A stretch of 58,366 bases of DNA from Sphingobium cupriresistens (GTDB taxonomy: Bacteria > Pseudomonadota > Alphaproteobacteria > Sphingomonadales > Sphingomonadaceae), in the NCBI RefSeq assembly GCF_004152865.1, contig NZ_SEOO01000026.1, positions 1 to 58,366 of the forward strand, read 5' to 3'. The translations under genes were made by a program, and so were the position numbers. Positions 16,992-25,750 of this stretch are shown here, piece after piece. Within the stretch, counting starts at the first letter, position 1. The number at the start of each line of letters is the position of its first letter. The notes under the pieces are model-generated. The model was given only the letters and a program-made list of their open reading frames with translations, had not been told where the DNA came from and ran no database searches.

Positions 16992-18794
16992 TCAGTGGTT
17001 GTCGCGCGGCAGGCCCATGGTCTGGGCGATGCGCTGATATTTCTCCGCGCCTTCCAATATGGCGCCGGTGTTCAACTGGCCGACGACCGACCGCTGGATT
17101 TCCTGCCAGGGGGTTTGCGAGGCGGGATATTGGAAGCCGCCCGCGGCCTCCAGCTTCGCCCGGCGCTCGGCCAGTTCCTCGTCCGAAATCAGGACGTTCA
17201 CCGTACCGGCTTTCAGGTCCATGCGGACCCGGTCGCCGGTTTCCAGCAGCGCCAGGCCCCCCATTGCCGCCGCTTCGGGCGAGGCGTTGAGGATGGACGG
17301 GCTGCCCGACGTGCCCGACTGGCGACCATCGCCGATGCAGGGCAGAGCGCTGACGCCTTCGGTGATGAGATAGGCGGGCGGGCGCATGTTCACGACTTCT
17401 GCCGCGCCCGGATAGCCGATCGGCCCGGCGCCGCGCATGAACATCAGCGAGTTGGCGGTGATGCCGGTGGCCGGATCGTCGATCCGGTGATGATAATCCT
17501 CCGGCCCGTCGAACACGACCGCCGGGCCTTCGAAGGCTTCGGGATCGTCGGGGTTGGACAGGTAACGATCGCGGAACTCGACGCTGATGACGCTGGTCTT
17601 CATGACGGCGGCGTCGAACAGATTGCCCGACAGGACGAGGAAGCCGGCGTCCGTGACCAGCGGCTGGTCGAACGGACGGATGACCTTCTCATCCTCGATC
17701 TCCACGCCCTTGCAATTTTCGCCCATGGTCTTGCCATTGACGGTCATCGCGCTTGTCCGGATCAGGCCCTGGTCGATCAACTGGCTGACCACGGCGGGAA
17801 CGCCGCCGGCGCGATAATAATCCTCGCCCAGATACTCGCCGGCGGGCTGGAGGTTGACCAGCAGCGGCACCTTATGCCCGACCGTCTCCCAATCCTTGAG
17901 CGGCAGGTCGACGCCCATATGGCGGGCGATGGCGGACAGGTGGATCGGCGCATTGGTCGATCCGCCGATCGCCGAATTGACGACGATGGCGTTGTGGAAG
18001 GCGTCCAGCGTCATGATGTCCGACGGCTTGAGGTCTTCGGCGACCATGTCGACGATGCGCTTGCCGGTAAGATAGGCGACTTCCTGGCGATCGCGATAGG
18101 GGGCGGGAATCGCGGCGGAACCCGGCAGCATCATGCCCAATGCTTCGGCCAGGCTGTTCATGGTCGATGCCGTGCCCATCGTGTTGCAATAGCCGGTCGA
18201 CGGCGCGGACGAGGCGACGAGCTTGATGAAGCCTTCGTCATCGATCTTGCCCGCCGCCAGCAGCTGGCGACCCTTCCAGACGATCGTGCCGGACCCGGTG
18301 CGCTCGCCCTTGAACCAGCCGTTCAGCATCGGGCCGACCGACAAAGCGATGGCGGGGATGTTGACGGTGGCGGCAGCCATCAGCAGCGCCGGCGTGGTCT
18401 TGTCGCAGCCGGTGGTCAGGATCACGCCGTCGAGCGGATAGCCGTACATCGCTTCGACCAGGCCCAGATAGGCGAGGTTGCGGTCGAGGCCGGCCGTGGG
18501 CCGCTTGCCGGTTTCCTGGATCGGATGCACCGGAAATTCGATCGCGATGCCGCCCATTTCGCGAATGCCCTCGCGCATCCGCTCGGCCAGCACGATATGG
18601 TGGCGGTTGCAGGGCGACAGGTCGCTGCCGGTCTGGGCGATGCCGATGATCGGCTTGCCGCTGCGCAGTTCGTCCAGGCTCAGGCCGAAGTTCAGATAGC
18701 GCTCCAGATAGAGCGAGGTCATGTCGATATTGTCCGGGTTGTCGAACCAGGCGCGGCTGCGCAGCTTGGGGAAGGTCTTGGGCGAATCGCTCAT
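16992..18794 (-). CDS. IlvD/Edd-family sugar-acid dehydratase (galactonate/arabonate type)
   Basis: A 600-residue iron-sulfur dehydratase. The three cluster cysteines are visible in [17 protein letters not shown] and [16 protein letters not shown]. The N-terminus ([26 protein letters not shown]) is typical of the aldonate dehydratases, not of dihydroxy-acid dehydratase or phosphogluconate dehydratase. It would convert D-galactonate or L-arabonate to the 2-keto-3-deoxy acid. ATG 18794 with AGGA upstream is preferred; 18839 is an alternative. It is the first gene of the minus-strand operon and is divergent from the KDGal kinase. Exact substrate is inferred from neighbours. Confidence 0.9.
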   Translation of the reverse strand: MSDSPKTFPKLRSRAWFDNPDNIDMTSLYLERYLNFGLSLDELRSGKPIIGIAQTGSDLSPCNRHHIVLAERMREGIREMGGIAIEFPVHPIQETGKRPTAGLDRNLAYLGLVEAMYGYPLDGVILTTGCDKTTPALLMAAATVNIPAIALSVGPMLNGWFKGERTGSGTIVWKGRQLLAAGKIDDEGFIKLVASSAPSTGYCNTMGTASTMNSLAEALGMMLPGSAAIPAPYRDRQEVAYLTGKRIVDMVAEDLKPSDIMTLDAFHNAIVVNSAIGGSTNAPIHLSAIARHMGVDLPLKDWETVGHKVPLLVNLQPAGEYLGEDYYRAGGVPAVVSQLIDQGLIRTSAMTVNGKTMGENCKGVEIEDEKVIRPFDQPLVTDAGFLVLSGNLFDAAVMKTSVISVEFRDRYLSNPDDPEAFEGPAVVFDGPEDYHHRIDDPATGITANSLMFMRGAGPIGYPGAAEVVNMRPPAYLITEGVSALPCIGDGRQSGTSGSPSILNASPEAAAMGGLALLETGDRVRMDLKAGTVNVLISDEELAERRAKLEAAGGFQYPASQTPWQEIQRSVVGQLNTGAILEGAEKYQRIAQTMGLPRDNH

Positions 18795-18845
18795 CGGGGC
18801 ATCCTGATTCAAGAAATGGCTGACGCAAAAATTGGGCATGGCGCG

Positions 18846-18872
18846 TTGACGCGCTCCGCCTCCTGATATACT
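18846..18872 (+). promoter_or_regulatory. Candidate promoter of the kinase-aldolase operon
   Basis: TTGACG (18846-18851) and TATACT (18867-18872) are separated by 15 bases, which is short. The same TATA element reads TATATC on the minus strand, 15 bases from TTGAAT, so it may serve both divergent operons. Low certainty. Confidence 0.35.
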
Positions 18873-18909
18873 CAGACAAATAGAAATTCAAGCACCCGAA
18901 AAGAGAAAA

Positions 18910-18923
18910 TGTGAGCGCTACCA
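18910..18923. promoter_or_regulatory. LacI/GntR-like operator in the divergent sugar promoter
   Basis: TGTGAGCGCTACCA is an imperfect palindrome centred on AGCGCT, with the central CG typical of LacI-family operators. It lies between the predicted start of transcription and the GTG of the kinase gene, a good place for a repressor. The only regulator gene in the cluster is of the GntR type, so the binding protein is uncertain. Confidence 0.4.
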
Positions 18924-18942
18924 TACAGAGGGAGTCGACGGT

Positions 18943-19845
18943 GTGTCGATGAACGGCTATGCCGTCGTCGGCGATTGGGGGACAAGCCGTCTGCGGCTGT
19001 TCCGGGTCGAAAACGGCGTCTTGACGGCGCGGTGCGACGGGCCTGGGATCGGCGCTGTGCGCGGCGCGGCGGAGGCGGCCTTCGCCGATACGATCGCGCC
19101 CTGGCTGACTGACGGTTTGCCCGGATCGATCACCCTGTGCGGCATGGCGGGCGCGCGCGAAGGCTGGGTCGAGGCGCCCTACGCGGATTGCCCCGCCGAT
19201 GCGGCGCTATGGCGGCAGGCGGCGATGCGCTTCGACTGGCGCGGCGCGCCGGTCGCCATCATGGCGGGCCTGGCCTGCCAGGGCGCTGACGGCATCGCCG
19301 ATGTCATGCGGGGCGAGGAAACCCAGATATTCGGGGCGATTGCCCGTGACCCGGCGCTGGGTGCGGGACGGCACATGATCGTCCTGCCCGGCACCCACAA
19401 TAAATGGTCGCTGGTTGAAGATGGCCGCATCACCGCCTTTCGCACCATGCCCACCGGCGAAATCTTCGCGCTGCTGCGCGACCATTCGACCCTGGGTCTG
19501 AAGGTCGGTGCCGCCAACCCGGTCGAAGAAGCCGCCGGCTTCGCCGAGGGGCTGGACCGCGCGCATGACGGGAAGCTGTTGCAGTCGTTGTTCGCGGCGC
19601 GCGCCATGCGGCTGCGCCAGGGGCGCTCGCCCGACTGGGCGCTGGGCTATCTGTCCGGTCTGCTGATCGGCTGCGAGGTCGCGGAGATGCGCGACACGCT
19701 GGGGGTAACGGACAGCATCATCCTGATCGGCGATGCGCGCCTGTCCGCCCGCTATGCGCAGGCGCTGGACAGGCAGGGCGTGGCCACGCACATGCTGGAC
19801 GGCGACGCCTGTGCGCTCGCCGGCCTTGGCCTGAGGGAGATTTGA
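18943..19845 (+). CDS. dgoK: 2-dehydro-3-deoxygalactonokinase
   Basis: The 300-residue product phosphorylates 2-keto-3-deoxy-galactonate at C6 in the De Ley-Doudoroff galactose pathway. It begins with the DgoK signature VVGDWGTSRLRLF and includes CGMAGAREGW, RGEETQIFGA, LPGTHNKWSLVE and the C-terminal IGDARLSARYAQAL. GTG 18943 is preferred because AGGGAG ends eight bases before it; ATG 18949 is fourteen bases away. Four bases separate it from the aldolase gene, so the two form an operon. Confidence 0.93.
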   Translation: MSMNGYAVVGDWGTSRLRLFRVENGVLTARCDGPGIGAVRGAAEAAFADTIAPWLTDGLPGSITLCGMAGAREGWVEAPYADCPADAALWRQAAMRFDWRGAPVAIMAGLACQGADGIADVMRGEETQIFGAIARDPALGAGRHMIVLPGTHNKWSLVEDGRITAFRTMPTGEIFALLRDHSTLGLKVGAANPVEEAAGFAEGLDRAHDGKLLQSLFAARAMRLRQGRSPDWALGYLSGLLIGCEVAEMRDTLGVTDSIILIGDARLSARYAQALDRQGVATHMLDGDACALAGLGLREI

Positions 19846-19849
19846 TAGC

Positions 19850-20482
19850 ATGACCCTGGACGACCTGCTGGCCGATGGCGCGCCGCCCGTCTGCGCGATC
19901 CTGCGCGGCATAAGGCCCGACGAGGCGATCGACGTGAGCGCCGCTTTGGTCGATGCGGGCATCCGCATTTTGGAAGTGCCGTTCAATTCGCCCGATCCGC
20001 TGGCCAGCATCGCGGCGATGCAGGCCGAATTTGGCGACCGCGGGCTGATCGGCGCCGGCACGGTGCTGAGCGTCGAGGCGGTCGAGGCGCTACATGATGC
20101 GGGCGGGCGCATCATGGTCACCCCCAACACCAATCCGGCGGTGATCGCGCGCGGCGCGGCATTGGGGCTGGACCTGCTGCCTGGTTTCATGACGCCCAGC
20201 GAAGCCTTCGCCGCCATCGCGGCAGGGGCGAAGCGGATCAAGCTGTTCCCGGCGGCCCGTCTGGGCGCGGCCTATGTGAAGGCGGTCAAGGACGTGCTGC
20301 CGCGCGAGGTGGGCGTGTGGGCCGTGGGCGGCACCGGCGCGGACACGATCGGCGAATGGCTGGCGGGCGGCTGCGAAGGCATCGGCGTGGGCGGCGCGCT
20401 CTACAAGCCGGGCGACGACGCGGCGACGGTCGGCCAGCGCGGCCGCGATCTGGTCGCGGCGTGGCAGGCGACCTTGCGCTGA
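19850..20482 (+). CDS. dgoA: 2-dehydro-3-deoxy-6-phosphogalactonate aldolase
   Basis: A 210-residue class I aldolase that splits KDPGal to pyruvate and glyceraldehyde 3-phosphate. Catalytic features are E42 in ILEVPFNSP and the Schiff-base lysine K131 in RIKLFPA; TPNTNP and GFMTPSEAF are also present. The NSPDPLASI stretch and the pairing with dgoK favour the galactonate enzyme over the Entner-Doudoroff KDPG aldolase. The gene ends three bases from the convergent histidine kinase gene, with no terminator between them. Confidence 0.93.
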   Translation: MTLDDLLADGAPPVCAILRGIRPDEAIDVSAALVDAGIRILEVPFNSPDPLASIAAMQAEFGDRGLIGAGTVLSVEAVEALHDAGGRIMVTPNTNPAVIARGAALGLDLLPGFMTPSEAFAAIAAGAKRIKLFPAARLGAAYVKAVKDVLPREVGVWAVGGTGADTIGEWLAGGCEGIGVGGALYKPGDDAATVGQRGRDLVAAWQATLR

Positions 20483-20485
20483 CAG

Positions 20486-22528
20486 TCAGGCGACCGTTTC
20501 CGGCACGTCCGCAGGCCTGTCCAGCACATCCCGGACCTTGGCGGCCAGATCGGCATAGCTGAAGGGCTTGGTCAGCAGGTCGACGCCTTCGTTCAGCCGG
20601 CCGTGATGGACGATGGCGTTGCGGGCATAGCCGGTGGTGAACAGGATCTTGAGGCCAGGCCAGCGCAGCTTGGCCGTGGCGGCCAGATCGGCGCCGGTCA
20701 TGCCGCCGGGCAGCACGACATCGGTGAAAAGCAGGTCGACCGGTCCCTCGGCCGCCTCCAGCGCCGCCAGCGCGGCCGCGCCGTCGGCCGCAGGGATGAC
20801 ATGATAGCCAAGGTCGCGCAGCGCTTCATGCGAATAAGCGCGGACATTATCGTCATCCTCGCATAGCAAGATGGTTTCCTGTCCGCCCGTCGCCGCGAAC
20901 GCAGGCGTTTCCTGCGCGTCCTCCATGGTCGTGCAGCCATGATGGCGCGGCAGATAGAGCATGACGCTGGTGCCCTGGCCCGGCTCCGAATAGACCCGCA
21001 TATGGCCGCCGGACTGTTTGATAAAGCCGTAGACCATCGACAGGCCAAGGCCGGTGCCGCGCCCGACATCCTTGGTGGTGAAGAAAGGCTCGATCGCTTG
21101 CGCCAGCGTCGCGCCGTCCATGCCTTCGCCGGTGTCCGACACGCCGATCATCACATAGGGGCCGGGCGCCAGGTCGGTTTCGCGCGCGGCCTGCTGCGCA
21201 TCGATATAGCTGTTGGACACTTCGATCGTCAGCTTGCCTCCGTCCGGCATTGCGTCGCGGGCGTTGACCGCCAGATTGAGCAGCGCATTTTCCATCTGGT
21301 TGACGTCGACGGCGATGGGCCAGGGTTCGGGCGCGTCCATCGTTGTCACGCTGACGGTCTCGCCGAGCGTCCGGTGTAGCATGTCGGACATGCCGGCGAC
21401 CAGTCGGTTGGGATCGGTCGGTCGCGGGTCGAGCGGCTGGCGGCGGGAGAAGGCGAGCAACCGCTGCGTCAGCACCGCCGCGCGGTCCGCCCCGGCCGCG
21501 GCGCGCCCGATCATACGCTGGAGCCTTGTGTCGTCGGCGGGCAAGGCGCGTTGCAACAGTTCCAGATTGCCGGTCACGATCTGTAGCAGGTTATTGAAAT
21601 CATGCGCCACGCCGCCGGTCAACTGACCCAGCGTCTCCATCTTCTGCGCCTGGCGCAGCGCAGCTTCGGCGTCGGCCAGCGCGCGGGCATGGGCGCGCTG
21701 CTCAGTGACGTCGCGGGCGACGGCATAGACGATGTCGTCTTGGGAGACTGCGGTCCAACTGAAGGTGCGATAATCGCCGTCGCGGGTGCGAAACCGATTG
21801 TCGAAGCGCAGCACCGGCTGGCCGTGCGCCAGCCCGTCAATCTGATCGCGGGTTGGCTGGATGTCGTCGGGATGCTCCATCCATTCGGCGGTGCGGCCGA
21901 TCAGTTCCGCCTCGGTCCAGCCCAATATCTCGGTCCAGGCCGGGCTGGCCGCGAGCCAGACGCCGGTCGTGTCGGCGATCAGGAACGGGTCGCGCGCCAG
22001 CGCCCAGAGCCGGTTGCGATCGGCCAGCATGGCCCGTTCCGCCAGCACGCGCTTGGTCGTCTCGCTGACGATGCACAACACGCCGCCGATCGACCCGTCG
22101 GCTTCGAACACGGGGGAATAGCTGATGTCGAAATAGACGTCCTCGCCGCGCCCGCCGTCACGCTCGATATAGAAGGCGCGGTCCTTTGCGTGGATGGTTT
22201 CTCCGGTGTCGAGGACGGACCGGAGCAGCGGACCAAGATCGTCCCACAACTCACGCCAGCCTTCACGCGCCGGGCGGCCCAGCGCCAGGGGATGCTTGTC
22301 GCCGATCGTTGGCGCGTAGGATTCATTATAAAGCGCGCAGAAATCAGGCCCCCAGAACAGCACGATCTCCGCTTTAGAAGACAGCATGAGGCGCACGGTA
22401 GAGACGAGGATGGGCGACCAGCCATCGACCGGGCCGAGGGGGGAGGCTGTGTCCAGCCGGGCGGTCAGAGCGCCGATCGGTCCCTGTGCGGCGATCATCG
22501 CGGCTGTTCCCGTCGATGCGGCGATCAT
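20486..22528 (-). CDS. Hybrid sensor histidine kinase (PAS-PAS-HisKA-HATPase-REC)
   Basis: A cytosolic 680-residue kinase without membrane segments. The N-terminus (residues 20-160) resembles the GAF/PAS module of phytochrome-like HWE-type and hybrid kinases (GWSPILVSTVRLML, SYAPTIG, YFDISYSPVFEADG). A PAS domain follows (about 170-280), then HisKA with H309 in VAHDFNNLLQ, an ATPase with NARDAMPDGG, DTGEGM and GRGTGLGLSMVYG, and a receiver (CEDDDNVR, LLFTDVVLPGG, LTKPF). ATG 22528 has AGGGAC upstream and is preferred to ATG 22543. Partner regulator and signal are unknown; the C-terminal receiver may act as the output or a phosphate sink. Confidence 0.93.
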   Translation of the reverse strand: MIAASTGTAAMIAAQGPIGALTARLDTASPLGPVDGWSPILVSTVRLMLSSKAEIVLFWGPDFCALYNESYAPTIGDKHPLALGRPAREGWRELWDDLGPLLRSVLDTGETIHAKDRAFYIERDGGRGEDVYFDISYSPVFEADGSIGGVLCIVSETTKRVLAERAMLADRNRLWALARDPFLIADTTGVWLAASPAWTEILGWTEAELIGRTAEWMEHPDDIQPTRDQIDGLAHGQPVLRFDNRFRTRDGDYRTFSWTAVSQDDIVYAVARDVTEQRAHARALADAEAALRQAQKMETLGQLTGGVAHDFNNLLQIVTGNLELLQRALPADDTRLQRMIGRAAAGADRAAVLTQRLLAFSRRQPLDPRPTDPNRLVAGMSDMLHRTLGETVSVTTMDAPEPWPIAVDVNQMENALLNLAVNARDAMPDGGKLTIEVSNSYIDAQQAARETDLAPGPYVMIGVSDTGEGMDGATLAQAIEPFFTTKDVGRGTGLGLSMVYGFIKQSGGHMRVYSEPGQGTSVMLYLPRHHGCTTMEDAQETPAFAATGGQETILLCEDDDNVRAYSHEALRDLGYHVIPAADGAAALAALEAAEGPVDLLFTDVVLPGGMTGADLAATAKLRWPGLKILFTTGYARNAIVHHGRLNEGVDLLTKPFSYADLAAKVRDVLDRPADVPETVA

Positions 22529-22677
22529 GAAAAGTCCCTGCATTAAACCAAGTTAGGATGATACGCCCGCCGGGGCTTTTGTTTCCCCACCCCTGCCAGC
22601 GGCTGGGCTGATTTGTCCATGGGCAATGTCGGGCGGGACGGCTTGAAAAGGGCAGGGCATGAGCGCATGGACCCGGC

Positions 22678-23721
22678 ATGACAGTGTCTCCCTTCACCCG
22701 CGCCGCTCCGCCCGTTTCGCGTCCCGCCGCCATCGCCCGCTGGTTGCTGGTCGTCGCCCTGCTGGTCTTCTGCATGGTGGTCGTGGGCGGCATCACCCGG
22801 CTGACCGAATCCGGCCTGTCGATTACGCAGTGGAAGCCGATCACCGGCGCCATTCCGCCGCTGACCCATGACCAGTGGATGGAGGCGTTTCGCCTCTATC
22901 AGCAGATCCCCGAATATCAGCAGATCAACCGCGGCATGACTCTGGGCGATTTCCAGTTCATATTCTTCTGGGAATGGGCGCATCGGCTACTCGGCCGCCT
23001 GATCGGCGTCGCCTTCGCCTTGCCGCTGCTCTGGTTCGCGGCGCGGCGGGCGATCCCCGCGGGCTATGGCGCTCGGCTGGTCGCCTTGCTGGCGCTGGGC
23101 GGGTTGCAGGGGGCGATCGGCTGGTGGATGGTGAAGTCGGGCCTGTCGGTGCGCACCGACGTCAGCCATTACCGGCTGGCGGTGCATCTGCTGACGGCGC
23201 TGTTCATCATCGGCGGCCTGGTGTGGACCGCGCTCGACCTGCGCGCGCTGGCGCGATCGCCGCGGGCGCGTCCTGCTGCGCTGCGTCCTTTCGCGCTGCT
23301 GGTGCTGCTGGTGCTGCTGGTCCAGTTGATGCTGGGGGCCTTCACCGCCGGCCTGGATGCGGGCTATGTGTCGAACACCTGGCCGCTGATGAACGACCAT
23401 GTCGTGCCCGAAGGCATCCAGTGGCTGGGGTCGCTCTGGGCCACGGTGTCGAGCGATCCCTATCTCGTCCATTTCCTGCATCGCTGGTGGGCCTGGGTCG
23501 CCGCCGTGGCGCTGGTCGTGCTGGCGCGGCGCGGGAAACAGGCCGGGCAGCGGGGCGCATCGATCGCGATCAACGCGGCGGTCGGCACGCAAATCCTGCT
23601 GGGCATCGCCACCGTCATCAGCGGCATGGCGCTGCCGCTCGCCGTGCTGCACCAGGCGGTCGGCGCGCTGCTGGTCGCCGCCGCCGCCTGGGGCGCCCAT
23701 GCCGTGGGCGCGCGCCGTTGA
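22678..23721 (+). CDS. ctaA: Heme A synthase (COX15/CtaA)
   Basis: An inner-membrane protein of 347 residues with eight helices that converts heme O to heme A for aa3-type oxidase. Conserved elements are VGGITRLTESGLSI, WWEWAHR-like FFWEWAHRLLGR, GWWMVKSGL, DVSHYRLAVHL, LHRWWAW and LHQAVGA, which include the heme-ligating histidines. It is the alphaproteobacterial type 2 form. Its stop overlaps the TTG start of the next, frameshifted gene. The start is the first ATG that precedes the basic N-terminus; no strong ribosome site is evident. Confidence 0.96.
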   Translation: MTVSPFTRAAPPVSRPAAIARWLLVVALLVFCMVVVGGITRLTESGLSITQWKPITGAIPPLTHDQWMEAFRLYQQIPEYQQINRGMTLGDFQFIFFWEWAHRLLGRLIGVAFALPLLWFAARRAIPAGYGARLVALLALGGLQGAIGWWMVKSGLSVRTDVSHYRLAVHLLTALFIIGGLVWTALDLRALARSPRARPAALRPFALLVLLVLLVQLMLGAFTAGLDAGYVSNTWPLMNDHVVPEGIQWLGSLWATVSSDPYLVHFLHRWWAWVAAVALVVLARRGKQAGQRGASIAINAAVGTQILLGIATVISGMALPLAVLHQAVGALLVAAAAWGAHAVGARR

Positions 23722-24507
23722 GGCGGCTGCTGGTCGCCGCGTTTGTCGCCCTCGGCCAGCCTGCAGCGGCGCAGGGCATAGCCATCCCTTTCGCACCGCC
23801 CACCGACCGGGCGCTGATCTATCGGATCGAGCAGCATCGGCCGGTGGAAGGCGCGACCCGCATGTTCAGCGCGACCCGCGACATGCGGTTCGAACGGGCG
23901 GGCGAGGGCTATATCTTGCAGGTGACGCTGCGCGACATCGACAGCGATGCGCCGGCCGCCGGGGCGGAGCCCTATCGCGCTGCGCTGACCCCCCCTGATC
24001 GGCGTGGTTCTGCGGTTCCGGCTGGACGGGCAGGGGCGGATCGTCGGCCTCGACAATGTCGACGCCGCCTGGGGCGCGGTGCAGGCGGGAATCGACGCCA
24101 TGCTGGCCAATTTCGCGCCCGATACCCCGCGGCACAAGGCGGCCGCCAATGTAAAGGCGCTGTTCGCCAGCCTGTCGCCCGACGGCCGGCTTGCGCTGCT
24201 GGCGGGCGAAGTCCAGCCGCTCTTCCTGTTCGCAGGCAGCAGCGTGGCGGGGGGCGAGGGCCGCGGGCTGCGCACCGTGGCGGGATCGCCGCTGGGCCGG
24301 CCAGTGCCGGTCGAAGGCACGTTGCGCGTCGTGGGGCAGCCGGCCGATGCGCTGGACCTGGAGGAGAAACTGGCGGGCGCAGGCGTACAGGTCGGCATCC
24401 ATTATCGCCTGTCGCGCACCAGCGGGCTGGTGGAAACGCAGCAGCGCAGCTTGGCCGTGGGATCGCTCGCCCTGACCGAAAGCCGGATGTTGACCCCAGT
24501 CAAATGA
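23718..24507 (+). pseudogene. Secreted hypothetical protein, frameshifted at a C7 tract
   Basis: A TTG start overlapping the ctaA stop opens a signal peptide (RLLVAAFVALGQPAAAQG) and about 70 mature residues. The frame then breaks at seven consecutive C bases (23989-23995). Removing one C restores a single frame of about 262 residues: TPLIGVVLRFRLDGQGRIVGL and onward to the stop at 24505. Codon usage and amino-acid flow are normal on both sides, so this was one gene. The break may be a real mutation, a slippery or phase-variable tract, or a sequencing error. Function unknown; being coupled to ctaA it may serve envelope or respiratory assembly, but that is speculation. Confidence 0.75.
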
Positions 24508-24549
24508 AGGGCGGTATTATTTTACCCGTCAGCAAAGCGGCCGAATCTC

Positions 24550-24578
24550 TTGACTTGTCGGGCCTCACCCGTCATTAG
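24550..24578 (+). promoter_or_regulatory. Candidate promoter of rplM-rpsI
   Basis: TTGACT (24550-24555) is followed 17 bases later by CATTAG (24573-24578), a strong -35 and weak -10. It lies upstream of the leader hairpin and of rplM. Confidence 0.4.
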
Positions 24579-24588
24579 CGCCCCACTT

Positions 24589-24623
24589 CCGGGTGTCGGC
24601 GACGGCGCCCGGTTTCATTTTTT
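24589..24623 (+). terminator. Terminator-like hairpin in the rplM leader (attenuator candidate)
   Basis: CCGGGTGTCG and CGGCGCCCGG (24589-24598 and 24603-24612) pair over ten positions, two of them wobble, around a GCGA tetraloop of the GNRA type. GTTTCATTTTTTC follows at once. It may end transcription from ctaA, or attenuate rplM, since the likely rplM promoter lies upstream of it. Confidence 0.55.
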
Positions 24624-24643
24624 CATTCTGGAGTATTGGCACC

Positions 24644-25123
24644 ATGAAGGCGCTGATGAAGACCACCAAGCCGGCGACCCCGGCGACGGTCGAAAAGAAG
24701 TGGGTCCTGATCGACGCCGAAGGCCTCGTCGTGGGCCGTCTCGCTTCGACCGTGGCGAATATCCTGCGTGGCAAGCACAAGACCAGCTTCACGCCCCATG
24801 TCGATTGCGGTGACAATGTCATCATCATCAACGCGGGCAAGGTCAAGTTCACCGGCAAGAAGCTGACGGACAAGGTCTATTACAAGCACACCGGCTATGC
24901 CGGCGGCATCAAGGAAACCACGCCTGCCAAGATCCTGGAAGGCCGTTTCCCCGAGCGCGTGCTTGAAAAGGCCATCGAGCGCATGATCCCCCGTGGCCCG
25001 CTGGGCCGCCAGCAGATGCGCAACCTGCGCGTCTTCGCCGGCACCGAGCATCCCCACGAAGCCCAGAACCCCGAAGTGCTCGACTTCGCGTCGCGCAACC
25101 GCAAGAACAAGGTGGGTGCATAA
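24644..25123 (+). CDS. rplM: 50S ribosomal protein L13
   Basis: L13 is an early-assembling 23S rRNA-binding protein. The 159-residue product contains [42 protein letters not shown] and [18 protein letters not shown], all standard for L13. ATG 24644 is preferred, with TGGAG about eleven bases before; ATG 24656 is possible. The last base of its stop codon overlaps the rpsI start, the conserved rplM-rpsI arrangement. Confidence 0.98.
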   Translation: MKALMKTTKPATPATVEKKWVLIDAEGLVVGRLASTVANILRGKHKTSFTPHVDCGDNVIIINAGKVKFTGKKLTDKVYYKHTGYAGGIKETTPAKILEGRFPERVLEKAIERMIPRGPLGRQQMRNLRVFAGTEHPHEAQNPEVLDFASRNRKNKVGA

Positions 25124-25680
25124 TGTCCGATAACCGCCAGTCCCTGTCCGACCTCGCGGCGATCGCCGCCGAAGCCGCCGCCGCTCCGGTCGCTGCTGCT
25201 GCGCCTGCCGCTGCCGTGGAAGGTGAAGAAGCCGCTGCGCCGATCGCGCCCCCGGTTTCGACCATGCCGCTGCGCGAGCAGGAAATCGATGCCCAGGGCC
25301 GCGCCTATGCGACCGGCCGTCGTAAGGATGCCGTCGCCCGCGTGTGGGTGAAGCCCGGCACCGGCAAGATCACGGTCAATGGTCGCGATCAGGAAGTCTA
25401 TTTCGCCCGTCCGACCCTGCGTCTGGTGATCAACCAGCCGTTCGGCGTGACCGATCGCAACGGTCAGTATGACGTGATCGCCACCGTGAAGGGCGGCGGC
25501 CTGTCGGGCCAGGCCGGCGCGGTCAAGCATGGCATCGCCCAGGCGCTGACGAAATATGAGCCCGCGCTGCGCAGCGCGGTCAAGGCCGAAGGCTTCCTGA
25601 CTCGCGACAGCCGCGTCGTCGAGCGTAAGAAATACGGCAAGGCGAAGGCCCGTCGTAGCTTCCAGTTCTCGAAGCGCTAA
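25123..25680 (+). CDS. rpsI: 30S ribosomal protein S9
   Basis: S9 contacts the P-site tRNA through its C-terminal tail, here ending in FQFSKR. The core ([51 protein letters not shown]) is canonical. The 185-residue protein carries an N-terminal extension of about 50 residues rich in Ala, Pro and Glu, which is common in sphingomonads. It overlaps rplM by one base and is followed by a strong terminator. Confidence 0.98.
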   Translation: MSDNRQSLSDLAAIAAEAAAAPVAAAAPAAAVEGEEAAAPIAPPVSTMPLREQEIDAQGRAYATGRRKDAVARVWVKPGTGKITVNGRDQEVYFARPTLRLVINQPFGVTDRNGQYDVIATVKGGGLSGQAGAVKHGIAQALTKYEPALRSAVKAEGFLTRDSRVVERKKYGKAKARRSFQFSKR

Positions 25681-25706
25681 GCTTTTTCGAACATCAAAAC
25701 AAGAAA

Positions 25707-25731
25707 GGGGTCGGTTTCCGGTCCCTTTTTT
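25707..25731 (+). terminator. Rho-independent terminator of rplM-rpsI
   Basis: GGGGTCGG and CCGGTCCC (25707-25714 and 25718-25725) pair with two wobble positions around a TTT loop, followed by six T bases. It lies 27 bases after the rpsI stop. Confidence 0.8.
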
Positions 25732-25750
25732 GTTGCGCGTACAGATGGAG

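Noticed and set aside
16887..18866. Open plus-strand frame of 659 codons antisense to the dehydratase gene
   Set aside because: It mirrors the IlvD/Edd gene, is rich in Arg, His and Gly, and has no domain or ribosome site.
24504..24578. A 24-codon ORF (MKGGIILPVSKAAES and onward) between ctaA's neighbour and rplM
   Set aside because: No ribosome site, and it runs through the likely rplM promoter; probably chance.
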